From Candidatus Gastranaerophilales bacterium (GTDB lineage Bacteria; Cyanobacteriota; Vampirovibrionia; Gastranaerophilales; Gastranaerophilaceae), in contig CALUVM010000017.1 in the NCBI GenBank assembly GCA_944324255.1, positions 1 to 33,718 on the forward strand: 33,718 nt of DNA. The letters run 5' to 3'. Position 1 is the first letter of the stretch; each line of letters opens with the position of its first letter. The notes beneath the pieces are model-generated. The model worked only from the letters and a program-made list of their open reading frames with translations, did not search any database and had not been told where the DNA came from. Positions 1 through 8,559 of the stretch are shown here, one piece after another. The position numbers and the translations under genes were made by a program.

Positions 1-315
1 AAACTGGTTGATAACTTCGGAGAAATGCTACGCTATACCGACAACCCGGAAGCGGCAGCATTAGCAGAGAAATTTTTATCAGACGAAAGATTGTATAACA
101 ATGAAAAACTGGTTGATAACTTCGGAGAAATGCTACGCTATACCGACAACCCGGAAGCGGCAGCATTAGCAGAGAAATTTTTCTCAGACGAAAGATTGTA
201 CGGTAATCAAAAACTGGTTGATAAAATCGGGGGAATACTATGCTATACCGACACCCCTGAAAGGGCAGCATTAGCAGAGAAATTTTTCTCAGACGAAAGA
301 TTGTACGGTAATCAA
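1..315 (+). repeat. Three 105-bp in-frame tandem repeats
   Basis: Units start at 1, 106 and 211 (AAACTGGTTGATAA each time), with a fourth diverged unit from 316. The period is 105 bp (35 codons). Units 1 and 2 are nearly identical at the DNA level, including at silent positions; unit 3 carries more changes (ggggaatac for agaaatgct, acaccc for acaaccc). Recent unit duplication or gene conversion is the simplest reading. The array probably continues upstream of the window. Confidence 0.92.
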
Positions 316-2310
316 AATCTAACTGATACTTTCGGTAAGATTTTAAGAACATATAATAAAGATTCCAAACCATTGATTGATACAGTAATAGCAAATAAAG
401 AAATAGATAGTACATGCCTTGCCGGTATAGTTGATGCTATTGTATGCAAAGATAATGTTAACCGGGGTAATATAGATACTTCCAAAGTAAGAAGATATAC
501 AGCGTTATTGGAGAATCCAAAAACAGCACCGTTCATGATTAAAAATCTGAATAAAGGAATGGATATAGATACGGCAGCATTTTTATTCAAGACCCGGCAA
601 AGATTGGATTCTGAAAAAGTTATTTCAAATCCTGCCGGCAAAAAAGATGTAACAACAGATTATACCCCGAATCAGATTGAAACTTTCAGTAAATTTATTA
701 AACAGGGCCTCAATGAAAAAGAAAGTACAGCAATAATAAAAGCTATAACAACAGCAGACGGGAAAATAGATGGAGTACTTGAAAACAAAGCAGTTGAACT
801 CATAAACGCGGGCATATCAAAAAATAAAATTGGTGATATATTAAATTCAGCAAGGATTAGCGGGAAATACAATCCTAAAATAGTTGACGATTTTGTGTCT
901 GTTCAAAATATCGGATTAAATCCTCTTTTAGAAAAGAATATTGCCATTTTGAACAACATATCCGCGAAAACAGTCGGAGAAAAGTTTAATTCAAAAGTAA
1001 AAAAACAGTTAATCGGAATGATAGAAAATCTTCCGGATGGTACAAAAATTTTATTGGAAACAAAAGGCTTTGATATAAACAGTATTATTGAAAAATTGAA
1101 TACAAAACCTATTAAATTTACCAATGCTCCGGCACAAAAAGTAATAGTACCGGAAGGGATGAGAGTATCAAAATCCAAATTAACAGGGTTTGAAAAAATA
1201 GTTGTTGATAAATATAACCCGGCAGAGAATATTTGGAGAAGTGAAGCTAATACAAAGAAATGGGCAGAAGAGAAGTACAGCGACTTTAAAAAACATGATT
1301 ACGATTCAAGACTATATCCTGATGCAAATGCGGAACGGAGAAGGATATTAAACGAATGGTTTGATTTTATGGATAGCGATCCGGACATAAAAAATAATCC
1401 GTTTGTTAAAATTATACTAAGTGAATTTATAACAAAAGATTTAGAGCCTGAAAATGCATGGCTGCCACCTGCATTAGATAAGACTCTGATAAAAGAGGTA
1501 TTAAATTCTGCATACGAAAACCAAAATATATCAATTACCGGAGCTTATGCAAAAAAACTTAAAGCAAAAGCACAGAAAACTACGATAAAAGAAGAGATAA
1601 ATGTTGATGGTATAAGAGGTACCTGGTATACAGTTCCACAGACAGACAAGTCCTCTCCTGATTTTGAAGCAAATGTAAATAAAGTAAAAACATTTTCAGA
1701 CGGTACCAATTGGTGCATAAAAACATACAATGCCGAACCGTATACGCAAAAAGGTGCTATGCATTTCTTTGTTGATGAAAACGGGTTAACCCAGGTATGT
1801 ATCAGAGAAGAAGCACCCGGCAGAGTCGCTGAAATCCAAAAACGCCAGCAAGATGCTACAAGACCGATTCCGTATATATATGTAATAAAAGATTTTATTG
1901 ACAGATATCAATTAGAAACCCCGGCAGGGTATTTGGATAACGCTCTAAAAGCGAAACCTAAATTTGATTTGCAAAGAAAATCTTTCAATGAAGCTGCCGC
2001 AAGAGGAGATTACAAGTATATTCTTGAACAGATGGGAATAAGCGTAAAAGTATTACCCGATAATACGTATGAAATATCTCATTATAATCCGACACTGGGA
2101 GAATATACAATTAATGATTTAGGAATAAAAGAAAACGACCTGTTGTCAAATGTATCAATAATAAGAGGAGATGCAACATTTGAGAATTCAAATGCTACGG
2201 CATTGCCGCAGTTGAAAGAAGTCGGCGGGAAGTTTATCTTTGACGGTTCCAATATCTCTGATGTCAGGAATTTAAGAGAAATAAACGGGTATAAAGTCTA
2301 TTGGGAATAG
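1..2310 (+). CDS. Large helical-repeat protein, 5'-truncated by the window edge
   Basis: The frame is open from base 1, so the gene begins upstream; 769 residues are visible. The first ~105 residues are three 35-residue units (KLVDNFGEMLRYTDNPEAAA type), followed by a diverged fourth and then looser helical sequence. The repeats look like alpha-hairpin (HEAT/ARM-like) units, which usually make protein-binding surfaces. Further on is a charged region around Trp571-Cys572 (GTNWCIKTYN, then KGAMHFFVDENG), a pattern I associate with an uncharacterised domain in large bacterial and phage proteins. The last ~40 residues (LPQLKEVGGKFIFDGSNISD, then LREI) look like leucine-rich-repeat ends. No membrane segment is visible. 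A second protein of similar build lies at 18721. The function is unknown; a secreted or surface effector/adhesin role is speculation. There are 145 bases to the next gene and no clear terminator. Confidence 0.85.
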   Translation, partial: KLVDNFGEMLRYTDNPEAAALAEKFLSDERLYNNEKLVDNFGEMLRYTDNPEAAALAEKFFSDERLYGNQKLVDKIGGILCYTDTPERAALAEKFFSDERLYGNQNLTDTFGKILRTYNKDSKPLIDTVIANKEIDSTCLAGIVDAIVCKDNVNRGNIDTSKVRRYTALLENPKTAPFMIKNLNKGMDIDTAAFLFKTRQRLDSEKVISNPAGKKDVTTDYTPNQIETFSKFIKQGLNEKESTAIIKAITTADGKIDGVLENKAVELINAGISKNKIGDILNSARISGKYNPKIVDDFVSVQNIGLNPLLEKNIAILNNISAKTVGEKFNSKVKKQLIGMIENLPDGTKILLETKGFDINSIIEKLNTKPIKFTNAPAQKVIVPEGMRVSKSKLTGFEKIVVDKYNPAENIWRSEANTKKWAEEKYSDFKKHDYDSRLYPDANAERRRILNEWFDFMDSDPDIKNNPFVKIILSEFITKDLEPENAWLPPALDKTLIKEVLNSAYENQNISITGAYAKKLKAKAQKTTIKEEINVDGIRGTWYTVPQTDKSSPDFEANVNKVKTFSDGTNWCIKTYNAEPYTQKGAMHFFVDENGLTQVCIREEAPGRVAEIQKRQQDATRPIPYIYVIKDFIDRYQLETPAGYLDNALKAKPKFDLQRKSFNEAAARGDYKYILEQMGISVKVLPDNTYEISHYNPTLGEYTINDLGIKENDLLSNVSIIRGDATFENSNATALPQLKEVGGKFIFDGSNISDVRNLREINGYKVYWE

Positions 2311-2423
2311 ATTCTATAAAACAAAGTTGTACTGTATGAGTAAACTTGACCGACGAGAAATGCTTTTTATCTCTGCCAATTTTGCCCTATGTCTATTTAC
2401 CCCCGCTCCTATTTACCCCTTTG

Positions 2424-2432
2424 TGATATAAT
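2424..2432 (+). promoter_or_regulatory. Extended -10 promoter for the MATE gene
   Basis: TGA-TATAAT with hexamer 2427-2432. No convincing -35 is seen 16-18 bp upstream. The predicted transcript start is near 2439, giving a short leader with a purine-rich AAGAAGAG before ATG 2456. The preceding 100 bases hold nothing else recognisable except two copies of TATTTACCCC (2394 and 2410). Confidence 0.6.
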
Positions 2433-2455
2433 ATCTTAAGAAGAGACTAGTCAAA

Positions 2456-3829
2456 ATGATAAATGATTTAACAAAGGGAGCGCCTCTTAAATTAATGCTG
2501 TTGTTTTCAATACCGCTTTTAATCGGTAATATATTTCAGCAGTTTTACAATATAGCAGATATTATTATTGTCGGAAGAACTCTGGGGATGAATGCGCTTG
2601 CGGCAGTCGGGGCGGTTTCTCCGTTATTCTTTCTAATTGTTTTTATGGTTGTCGGGCTGACAAGCGGATTTGCTGTTATAACCGGACAAAAATTCGGGGC
2701 GAAAGATTATCCCGGAGTAAGGCGTTCTGTTGCAATGTCTGCAATACTTACAATATTTTTTACCTTATTTTTTACTGTATCCAGTGTGCTTCTTATGCAT
2801 AAACTTCTGGGGATAATGAATGTTCCTCAAGAAATTTATAAAGATGCCTATTATTATATTCAGATAATTGTTATTTTCCTTATGGTTTCGAGTTTTTATA
2901 ACCTTCTTGCCAGTATTATAAGAGCTCTGGGCGATAGTTTGACTCCGCTGTATTGTTTAATTGTTGCATCGGTGCTAAATGTTTTTCTCGCCCTCATTTT
3001 TATATTAAAATTCCATTTAGGTGTTCCAGGTTCTGCCTTTGCACTGGTTGTATCTCAGGCAATATCTGTTGTGTTATGCCTGTGGTATGTAAAGAAAAAG
3101 TTTCCGATACTTCATCTTACTAAAAAAGATTGGATTTTTAACTGGAAGAAAGATTATACTTTTGCATGGCTGCATTTAAAAGTCGGATTCCCGATGGCTA
3201 TACAGTTTGCGATTTTAGGGCTGAGTATTCTTATTATTCAGAGTGTATGTAACAGTTTTGGTGCGGATGTTATAGCGGCATTTACCGCAGCTTTGAGAAT
3301 AGAACAGCTTGCTACCCTTCCTATGATATCTTTTGGGGTCGCTCTTGCCTCTTTTGTTGCTCAAAACTTCGGAGCAAGAAAGTACGGCAGAATTCGTGAC
3401 GGAGTAAGAAGGATTTCTCTTTTAAATGTTGTTCTGAGTATAATTATGGCATTTATAATGCATTTTTGGGGCGGTGAACTTGTAAGTTTATTTGTCGGAA
3501 GAGAAAATGTGAATGTGGTAAAAATCGCACATGAATATCTTTTTATAAGTTCTATTTTCTATTTCTTTTTAGCTCAAATTTTTGTTTACAGAAATGCTTT
3601 GCAGGGTCTGGGAAGGGCAATAATTCCATTATTTGCTTCCGTAGGGGAGCTTCTAATGCGGGCCTTTGCCGCAATATATCTTGCTGTCAGAATAAGTTAT
3701 TTCGGGGTGTTTTATGCAGGTCCTATTGCCTGGACAACTGCTGCTCTTGTGCTTGCAATCGGCTATTATTCGACATTTAAAGGATTTATTATGAAAACCC
3801 GAAACAAACTCCGGAATCAAAAAAGCTGA
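2456..3829 (+). CDS. MATE-family multidrug/Na+ antiporter
   Basis: A 457-residue protein, normal for MATE exporters (about 450). These inner-membrane antiporters use Na+ or H+ gradients to expel cationic drugs and other organic compounds. The start MINDLTKGAPLKLMLLFSIP and the following GNIFQQFYNIADIIIVGRTLG are typical of the MepA/NorM/DinF group (Pfam MatE). About twelve hydrophobic segments are visible in two halves; the second half begins near residue 240 (GFPMAIQFAILGLSILIIQS) and mirrors the first, with VAQNFGARKYGRIRDGVRR matching GQKFGAKDYPGVRR. The tail is basic and cytoplasmic (KTRNKLRNQKS). The TolC-family gene begins 27 bases later behind its own promoter. MATE pumps do not normally need TolC, so a joint role is only suggested by position. 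The substrate cannot be read from sequence. Confidence 0.93.
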   Translation: MINDLTKGAPLKLMLLFSIPLLIGNIFQQFYNIADIIIVGRTLGMNALAAVGAVSPLFFLIVFMVVGLTSGFAVITGQKFGAKDYPGVRRSVAMSAILTIFFTLFFTVSSVLLMHKLLGIMNVPQEIYKDAYYYIQIIVIFLMVSSFYNLLASIIRALGDSLTPLYCLIVASVLNVFLALIFILKFHLGVPGSAFALVVSQAISVVLCLWYVKKKFPILHLTKKDWIFNWKKDYTFAWLHLKVGFPMAIQFAILGLSILIIQSVCNSFGADVIAAFTAALRIEQLATLPMISFGVALASFVAQNFGARKYGRIRDGVRRISLLNVVLSIIMAFIMHFWGGELVSLFVGRENVNVVKIAHEYLFISSIFYFFLAQIFVYRNALQGLGRAIIPLFASVGELLMRAFAAIYLAVRISYFGVFYAGPIAWTTAALVLAIGYYSTFKGFIMKTRNKLRNQKS

Positions 3830-3841
3830 GATTGACAGGTG

Positions 3842-3850
3842 TGATATAAT
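3842..3850 (+). promoter_or_regulatory. Extended -10 promoter, predicted leaderless mRNA
   Basis: TGA-TATAAT, hexamer 3845-3850, ends only 6 nt before ATG 3857. The expected transcript start coincides with the A of the start codon, and no Shine-Dalgarno sequence precedes it. A TTGACA at 3832-3837 is only 7 bp from the -10, too close to act as a -35. Confidence 0.6.
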
Positions 3851-3856
3851 ATAAGT

Positions 3857-5350
3857 ATGGTTAAGAAGGGTTATCAGCTGGTGCTGATACTTCTGCTTTT
3901 TTTGTTCAATATAGCGGAAGTCTTTGCACATGGCGAAGAAGAATTGTTTAAACTGGTCGAAGTAAAAGATGGCACCTCACTTTCCGTAATGGATTGTGTT
4001 GCGGTTGCTTTTAAGAACAGTCCAAAGATTAAACGAAAAAAGTATAATCTTGATATAGCAAAAAGTAATCTTGGCATAGCGAAGGCTCAATATTTTCCGG
4101 TTGTTAATGCGGGAGCGGGATTCTATAACGAAAATAACTCCGATAATGTATATTATAATTCTCACTATAGAGATTTGCCTTCCGTCGGTGTTTCGGTTAA
4201 CAAGCTTATCTGGGATTTTGGAAGAACAACCGCTTATATAAAAATGGAAGAGTTTTATAAAATCGGAGCCGAATATGAGTTTATTGACAGCCTGTGTGCC
4301 ACTCTTTTTGATATTAAAGGGAAATATTATAACCTTTTAAGGGCGGAAGCTTTACAAGATGTTGCAGAGTATAATCTTGAACTCAATAAAAAATTCTTAA
4401 AATTAGCCGGAGGTAAGAAGAAGTATGATAAAACGGCGGCAGAAGTTAATCTTTCGGATGCCAGAGTCAAATTGATTGAAGCACAGAATAATTTTAAAAA
4501 TGAAAGAGTAAATCTTACAAACTCGATGTATCTGGATTCACAACCGGATTTTGATATAAAACATACAAAAACATTTGATTATAATAAGGATTACTCTTAT
4601 GAACCCGAAAAATATGAAGCAGATAAATTTATTCCCGAGGTTTTCCCGTTTACTAAAGAAGAGGCGTTAGAGCTGGCTTATCAAAACAGTCCGGATTTAT
4701 GTATTCTCCAATCAACAAGAGATGCAATGGAACAGTCTTTACAGTTTATTAAAAAATCGTATATGCCGGCACTTTCAGCTAATGCGGGCTACGGGTATAA
4801 TAATTCAAATCTGACATCAAATAATAGTTTACAGGTGGGAGTTAATCTTTCGGCGAATACAAATTTAATGGAACTTAAACATAGTATTAAAGGCGGAGAA
4901 GCCCAAATTAATCTTGCAGATAATGAAATACTTTTATTTAAAAAAGACTTATCTTATGAGTTAAAGCGGGCGTTTAATAATGTTTATAAATCTGAAAATG
5001 AAATTCCGACAGCAAAAATGGAAGTTTTGCAAGGATATTTGAACCTAAAACTTATAGAAGAACAGTATTCAAGAGATGAATTAAACTATGTAGCTCTGCA
5101 GGATGCAAGAAAAGATTATATAAGAGCTTTGCAAAACTATATAGAAAGCCTTTATAACTATAATATGGCGCTTATTCAGGTCGAAATGGCGATGCACTGC
5201 CATATAGTAGATATTCACCATAAATCAGAACATGCTATTCAATACCATTCTCAAGAATTGGTTAATAAGTTAAATAAAGCTCTCGGCTGTGATGAAACCG
5301 AGGTTAAAAGCCCCAAAAAGAGATTTGGTAAGAAACCTGAAGCTTTATAG
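3857..5350 (+). CDS. TolC-family outer-membrane efflux protein
   Basis: A 497-residue precursor. Residues 1-24 form a signal peptide (MVKKG, then a Leu/Ile/Phe-rich core, then EVFA before HGEE). Two repeated OEP halves follow, as in TolC: LSVMDCVAVAFKNSPKIKRKKYNLDIA near residue 45 and EEALELAYQNSPDLCILQS near residue 270, each starting with the typical helix of outer-membrane factors. Such proteins form trimeric outer-membrane/periplasmic channels for tripartite efflux or type I secretion. The C-terminal ~60 residues are rich in His and Lys (CHIVDIHHKSEHAIQYHSQE), unlike classic TolC, and might bind metal. No adaptor (membrane-fusion) protein is next to it; the neighbour upstream is a MATE pump. 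It ends one base from the convergent GNAT gene. The family call is firm, the cargo unknown. Confidence 0.9.
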   Translation: MVKKGYQLVLILLLFLFNIAEVFAHGEEELFKLVEVKDGTSLSVMDCVAVAFKNSPKIKRKKYNLDIAKSNLGIAKAQYFPVVNAGAGFYNENNSDNVYYNSHYRDLPSVGVSVNKLIWDFGRTTAYIKMEEFYKIGAEYEFIDSLCATLFDIKGKYYNLLRAEALQDVAEYNLELNKKFLKLAGGKKKYDKTAAEVNLSDARVKLIEAQNNFKNERVNLTNSMYLDSQPDFDIKHTKTFDYNKDYSYEPEKYEADKFIPEVFPFTKEEALELAYQNSPDLCILQSTRDAMEQSLQFIKKSYMPALSANAGYGYNNSNLTSNNSLQVGVNLSANTNLMELKHSIKGGEAQINLADNEILLFKKDLSYELKRAFNNVYKSENEIPTAKMEVLQGYLNLKLIEEQYSRDELNYVALQDARKDYIRALQNYIESLYNYNMALIQVEMAMHCHIVDIHHKSEHAIQYHSQELVNKLNKALGCDETEVKSPKKRFGKKPEAL

Positions 5351-5351
5351 T

Positions 5352-5906
5352 TTATTTTGCTATATATTTCATAAGATTAGAATCTTTTCGAACCAGCTTA
5401 AATCCGTTTTTTTTGTAAAAATCTATAGTTGAAAAAAGTGAGCGCAGGCTTAATTCTTTGCCTTTGTAATGATTTTTTATAAACTTAAGAAAAGAAGTCC
5501 CCAGTCCCTCTAATGTCCGAATAGGTGAATCAAAAGAGTTATCGGGCTGTACTTGAAGATAATCAATATAAATTTTATCTTTGGCAGGAAAATCCCTGAT
5601 AATTTTAGCTTCTGCTAAAATGTCATCCGGATTTAATTTTGAAAATTTATCTTTCTGTTCGGTCATTATAAAAAAAGTTTCAGGGAACTCGGGTATTATT
5701 CCGGAGTTTATTCTTTCGGCATCTTTGTAAATCTGTTTCGTAAAATTGCCTTGCCAGGAGTCTTCTACTTCTCTTAGTGCTCTGAGGTCAGCTTCATTAT
5801 TCGGATTAACTCTTACAATAGAAACTTTATGAGTCGGGAGAGTGTACCCGGCTTTTCTTACATTCATATTTGTTATGAGAGTGCCTTTAAAACTAATTTG
5901 AGTCAT
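5352..5906 (-). CDS. GNAT-like acetyltransferase with MTQISFKGT start
   Basis: 184 residues if started at ATG 5906, which has AAGGA 10 nt upstream; an in-frame TTG nine bases earlier (MIAMTQ) has only one base between it and that same AAGGA, so it is less likely. The C-terminal half fits a GNAT fold: KIYIDYLQVQPD (strand 4), LEGLGTSFLKFIKNHYKG in the place of the acetyl-CoA loop (usual Q/RxxGxG/A), and STIDFYKKNGFKLVRK (the typical FYxxxGF end). The N-terminus starts ISFKGT before any domain; I recall similar short F-x-G starts on many proteins of Gastranaerophilales, where they could be a sorting tag (unproven). The substrate is unknown. Its stop lies one base from the stop of the facing TolC gene. 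Confidence 0.72.
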   Translation of the reverse strand: MTQISFKGTLITNMNVRKAGYTLPTHKVSIVRVNPNNEADLRALREVEDSWQGNFTKQIYKDAERINSGIIPEFPETFFIMTEQKDKFSKLNPDDILAEAKIIRDFPAKDKIYIDYLQVQPDNSFDSPIRTLEGLGTSFLKFIKNHYKGKELSLRSLFSTIDFYKKNGFKLVRKDSNLMKYIAK

Positions 5907-5924
5907 TGCTATCAATTCCTTGAT

Positions 5925-5933
5925 ATTATAATA
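5925..5933 (-). promoter_or_regulatory. Candidate -10 for the GNAT gene
   Basis: On the minus strand this reads TATTATAAT, giving two overlapping -10 choices (TATTAT or TATAAT). No TG extension and no clear -35. It lies just upstream of the AAGGA ribosome-binding site. Confidence 0.4.
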
Positions 5934-5982
5934 CTTCTAAAAAAAAAATTTGCGCATTAATATAACAAAAATTTGTTTAATA

Positions 5983-5988
5983 TATAAT
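5983..5988 (+). promoter_or_regulatory. Candidate -10 for the uvrA-like gene
   Basis: TATAAT in a very AT-rich stretch, 24 nt before ATG 6013. No -35 at the expected distance and no TG extension. GCGGGG at about 5999-6004 may serve as a weak ribosome-binding site. Confidence 0.4.
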
Positions 5989-6012
5989 TAAACTTAAAGC
6001 GGGGCTCTTTGA

Positions 6013-8511
6013 ATGAATAAATCGTTAAAACCGGAAAAGATACTTATAAGAGGAGCAAAGGTTCACAACTTAAAAAATATAGATGTGGATATACCTCTTA
6101 ATAAAATTGTAGGAATTGCGGGTGTTTCAGGTTCAGGCAAGTCTTCTCTGGCACTCGGGGTTTTATATGCGGAAGGTTCAAGAAGGTATTTAGAAGCTCT
6201 CTCGACCTACACCCGCCGCAGAATGACTCAGGCTGCAAAAGCCAGAGTAGATGAAATTCTCTATGTTCCGGCTGCTCTTGCTTTGCATCAAAGACCCGGG
6301 GTGCCGGGAATCAGAAGTACTTTCGGAACCGGAACGGAACTTCTTAACAGCTTAAGACTTATGTATTCAAGATTAGCTAATCATCGCTGCCCGAACGGAC
6401 ACTATCTTGAACCGACTTTAGCTGTTGCGGCAGAGCAGGAACTGATTTGTCCTGTTTGCGGTATACATTTTTATGCCCCGTCAGCGGAAGAACTTGCTTT
6501 TAACAGTCAGGGAGCATGTGAGTGTTGCGGCGGAGTCGGGACAATCAGAACGGTTGACGAATCAACCCTTGTTCCGGATGAATCTCTTACCATTGATGAA
6601 GGTGCTGTTGCACCCTGGAACTCTCTTATGTGGTCTTTAATGACTGATGTATGCAGAGAAATGGGAGTTAGAACCAATGTCCCGTTCAGGGAGCTTACAA
6701 AAGAAGAACGTGAAATAGTTTTCCATGGTCCGGCTGAGAAAAAACATATTTTTTATAAAGCTAAAAACTCTAATCAAGCGGGGGAAATTGATTTTACATA
6801 TTATAATGCTGTTTATACCGTAGAAAACGCACTTAAAAAAGTTAAAGATGAATCCGGCATGAAGCGGGTAGAGAAATTTCTTAAAGAAGATATTTGTCCG
6901 TCATGCAAAGGTACAAGATTGTCAGAATCGGCAAGAGCACCGAAACTTAGAGGTATTTCTCTTGATGAAGCTTGTACTATGACCCTTTCAGAACTTATAA
7001 AATGGGTAGAAGGCGTTCCTCCTTCTCTTCCGGATAATATGCGCCCGATGGCAGAATCTATTTGCGAATCTTTTCAAACAACTGCAAAACGTTTGATGGA
7101 TTTAGGGTTGGGTTATCTTTCTCTTGACAGAGCCGCATCAACCCTCTCAACCGGTGAAAGGCAGAGAATGCAGCTTGCACGTTCAGTCAGAAACCGCACA
7201 ACAGGGGTTTTATATGTTCTGGACGAGCCTTCTATAGGTTTACATCCTGCAAATATAAAAGGTTTGAATGCTGTAATGCATGATTTAATTTCTGATGGAA
7301 ATTCTGTAGTACTGGTTGATCATGATATTCAAATACTCTCCGAGTCGGATTGGATTATAGAACTGGGACCTGAATCAGGGGCAGATGGCGGAAAAGTTAT
7401 TGCTCAGGGTACTATACCGGAGATTTGTAGTAATTCTGTATCAAAAATAGCTCCGTTTTTGTCAGAGAAAACTCCGGGCAGGCTTCGTAATAATCCAAAA
7501 AAAGAAGATATTTTTGAGCAGGGTGAAATTACTTTAAAAACCTCTCGAATACATACGGTAAAACCTCTGGATGTCAAAATACCGAAAGGACGGCTAACTG
7601 TTATTACAGGGGTTTCAGGCTCCGGTAAAACAACTCTGGTCTTAGAAAGTTTGATACCCGGATTAGAGAGTTATATAGCTGGAAAAACTTTACCTTCCCA
7701 TGTTAAAAGTATTAAAGCTGAAGGTATAAAACAGGTTAAGTTGATTGATGCGACTCCAATTGGTATAAATATTCGTTCAACTGTAGCAACTTATGCTAAT
7801 GTGCATGACGAATTAAGAAAAGTTTTTGCCAGAACTGCCGCCTCAAAAGAGGCAGGTTATAAAGCCGGAGATTTTTCATATAATACAGGCTCTTTGAGAT
7901 GTCCGACATGTGACGGAACAGGGAGTATAAGTCTTGATGTTCAGTTCCTTCCGGATGTAGATATTCCGTGTCCGGATTGCAGAGGTTCCCGATATTCTAA
8001 AAAAGCCGAGAGTATTAAGTATCTGACAAAAACAAATGAAGAATATTCACTTCCTCAAATTATGGCAATGGATATTAATCATGCACTTATTGCCTGTAAG
8101 GATTTGAATGTGGTAAGAAATCGCCTGCAGGTGTTAAAGGATCTGGGGCTTGGATATTTAACACTGGGAGAAGCTACTCCTAGCCTTTCAGGTGGTGAAG
8201 CTCAAAGACTTAAACTTGCATCAGAAATGGGAAGAAAGCAGGAAGATACAGTTTTTGTGTTTGATGAGCCGACAATAGGGCTTCACCCGCTTGATGTACA
8301 GTCGTTATTGGGAGTTTTTCAAAAATTAATTGATAATAATGCAACAGTTGTTGTAATTGAACATGATTTGGATGTTATAAAAAATGCCGATTATATTATA
8401 GATATGGGTCCCGGAGGCGGTGAAGACGGAGGGAAAATAGTAGTCTGCGGAACTCCGGATGAAATATCTTCCTGCCCTCAAAGTGTTACCGGAAAATTTT
8501 TGAAGCTATAA
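6013..8511 (+). CDS. Short-class UvrA (UvrA2-like) ABC ATPase
   Basis: 832 residues against about 940 for canonical UvrA. Both ATPase modules are intact: Walker A GVSGSGKSS at 37-45 and GVSGSGKTT at 533-541; signatures LSTGE 378-382 and LSGGE 725-729; Walker B with DEP at 404-406 and 751-753. Zinc modules: CPVC 146-149 with CECC 169-172, and CPTC 630-633 with CPDC 653-656. Only ~100 residues separate the first Walker A from the first zinc cysteine, where canonical UvrA has ~215; the UvrB-binding domain is therefore missing. This is the hallmark of class II UvrA (UvrA2, and DrrC of drug-resistance clusters). Such proteins bind damaged DNA or DNA-intercalating drugs and protect against DNA-binding toxins, and are thought to act without UvrB. 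The nearby MATE and TolC genes suggest, but do not show, a detoxification role. Classical uvrA is probably elsewhere. Confidence 0.92.
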   Translation: MNKSLKPEKILIRGAKVHNLKNIDVDIPLNKIVGIAGVSGSGKSSLALGVLYAEGSRRYLEALSTYTRRRMTQAAKARVDEILYVPAALALHQRPGVPGIRSTFGTGTELLNSLRLMYSRLANHRCPNGHYLEPTLAVAAEQELICPVCGIHFYAPSAEELAFNSQGACECCGGVGTIRTVDESTLVPDESLTIDEGAVAPWNSLMWSLMTDVCREMGVRTNVPFRELTKEEREIVFHGPAEKKHIFYKAKNSNQAGEIDFTYYNAVYTVENALKKVKDESGMKRVEKFLKEDICPSCKGTRLSESARAPKLRGISLDEACTMTLSELIKWVEGVPPSLPDNMRPMAESICESFQTTAKRLMDLGLGYLSLDRAASTLSTGERQRMQLARSVRNRTTGVLYVLDEPSIGLHPANIKGLNAVMHDLISDGNSVVLVDHDIQILSESDWIIELGPESGADGGKVIAQGTIPEICSNSVSKIAPFLSEKTPGRLRNNPKKEDIFEQGEITLKTSRIHTVKPLDVKIPKGRLTVITGVSGSGKTTLVLESLIPGLESYIAGKTLPSHVKSIKAEGIKQVKLIDATPIGINIRSTVATYANVHDELRKVFARTAASKEAGYKAGDFSYNTGSLRCPTCDGTGSISLDVQFLPDVDIPCPDCRGSRYSKKAESIKYLTKTNEEYSLPQIMAMDINHALIACKDLNVVRNRLQVLKDLGLGYLTLGEATPSLSGGEAQRLKLASEMGRKQEDTVFVFDEPTIGLHPLDVQSLLGVFQKLIDNNATVVVIEHDLDVIKNADYIIDMGPGGGEDGGKIVVCGTPDEISSCPQSVTGKFLKL

Positions 8512-8559
8512 ATTTATTATTGCCCCAAATCAAGTAATATTTTAATAAAAATAAATTGT

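Noticed and set aside
1-315. CRISPR-like array
   Set aside because: Units are contiguous, 105 bp, in frame and coding; there are no short repeats with unique spacers.
3832-3837. Perfect TTGACA before the first TolC-family gene
   Set aside because: Only 7 bp from the -10, far below the 16-18 bp needed, so not a -35 for that promoter.
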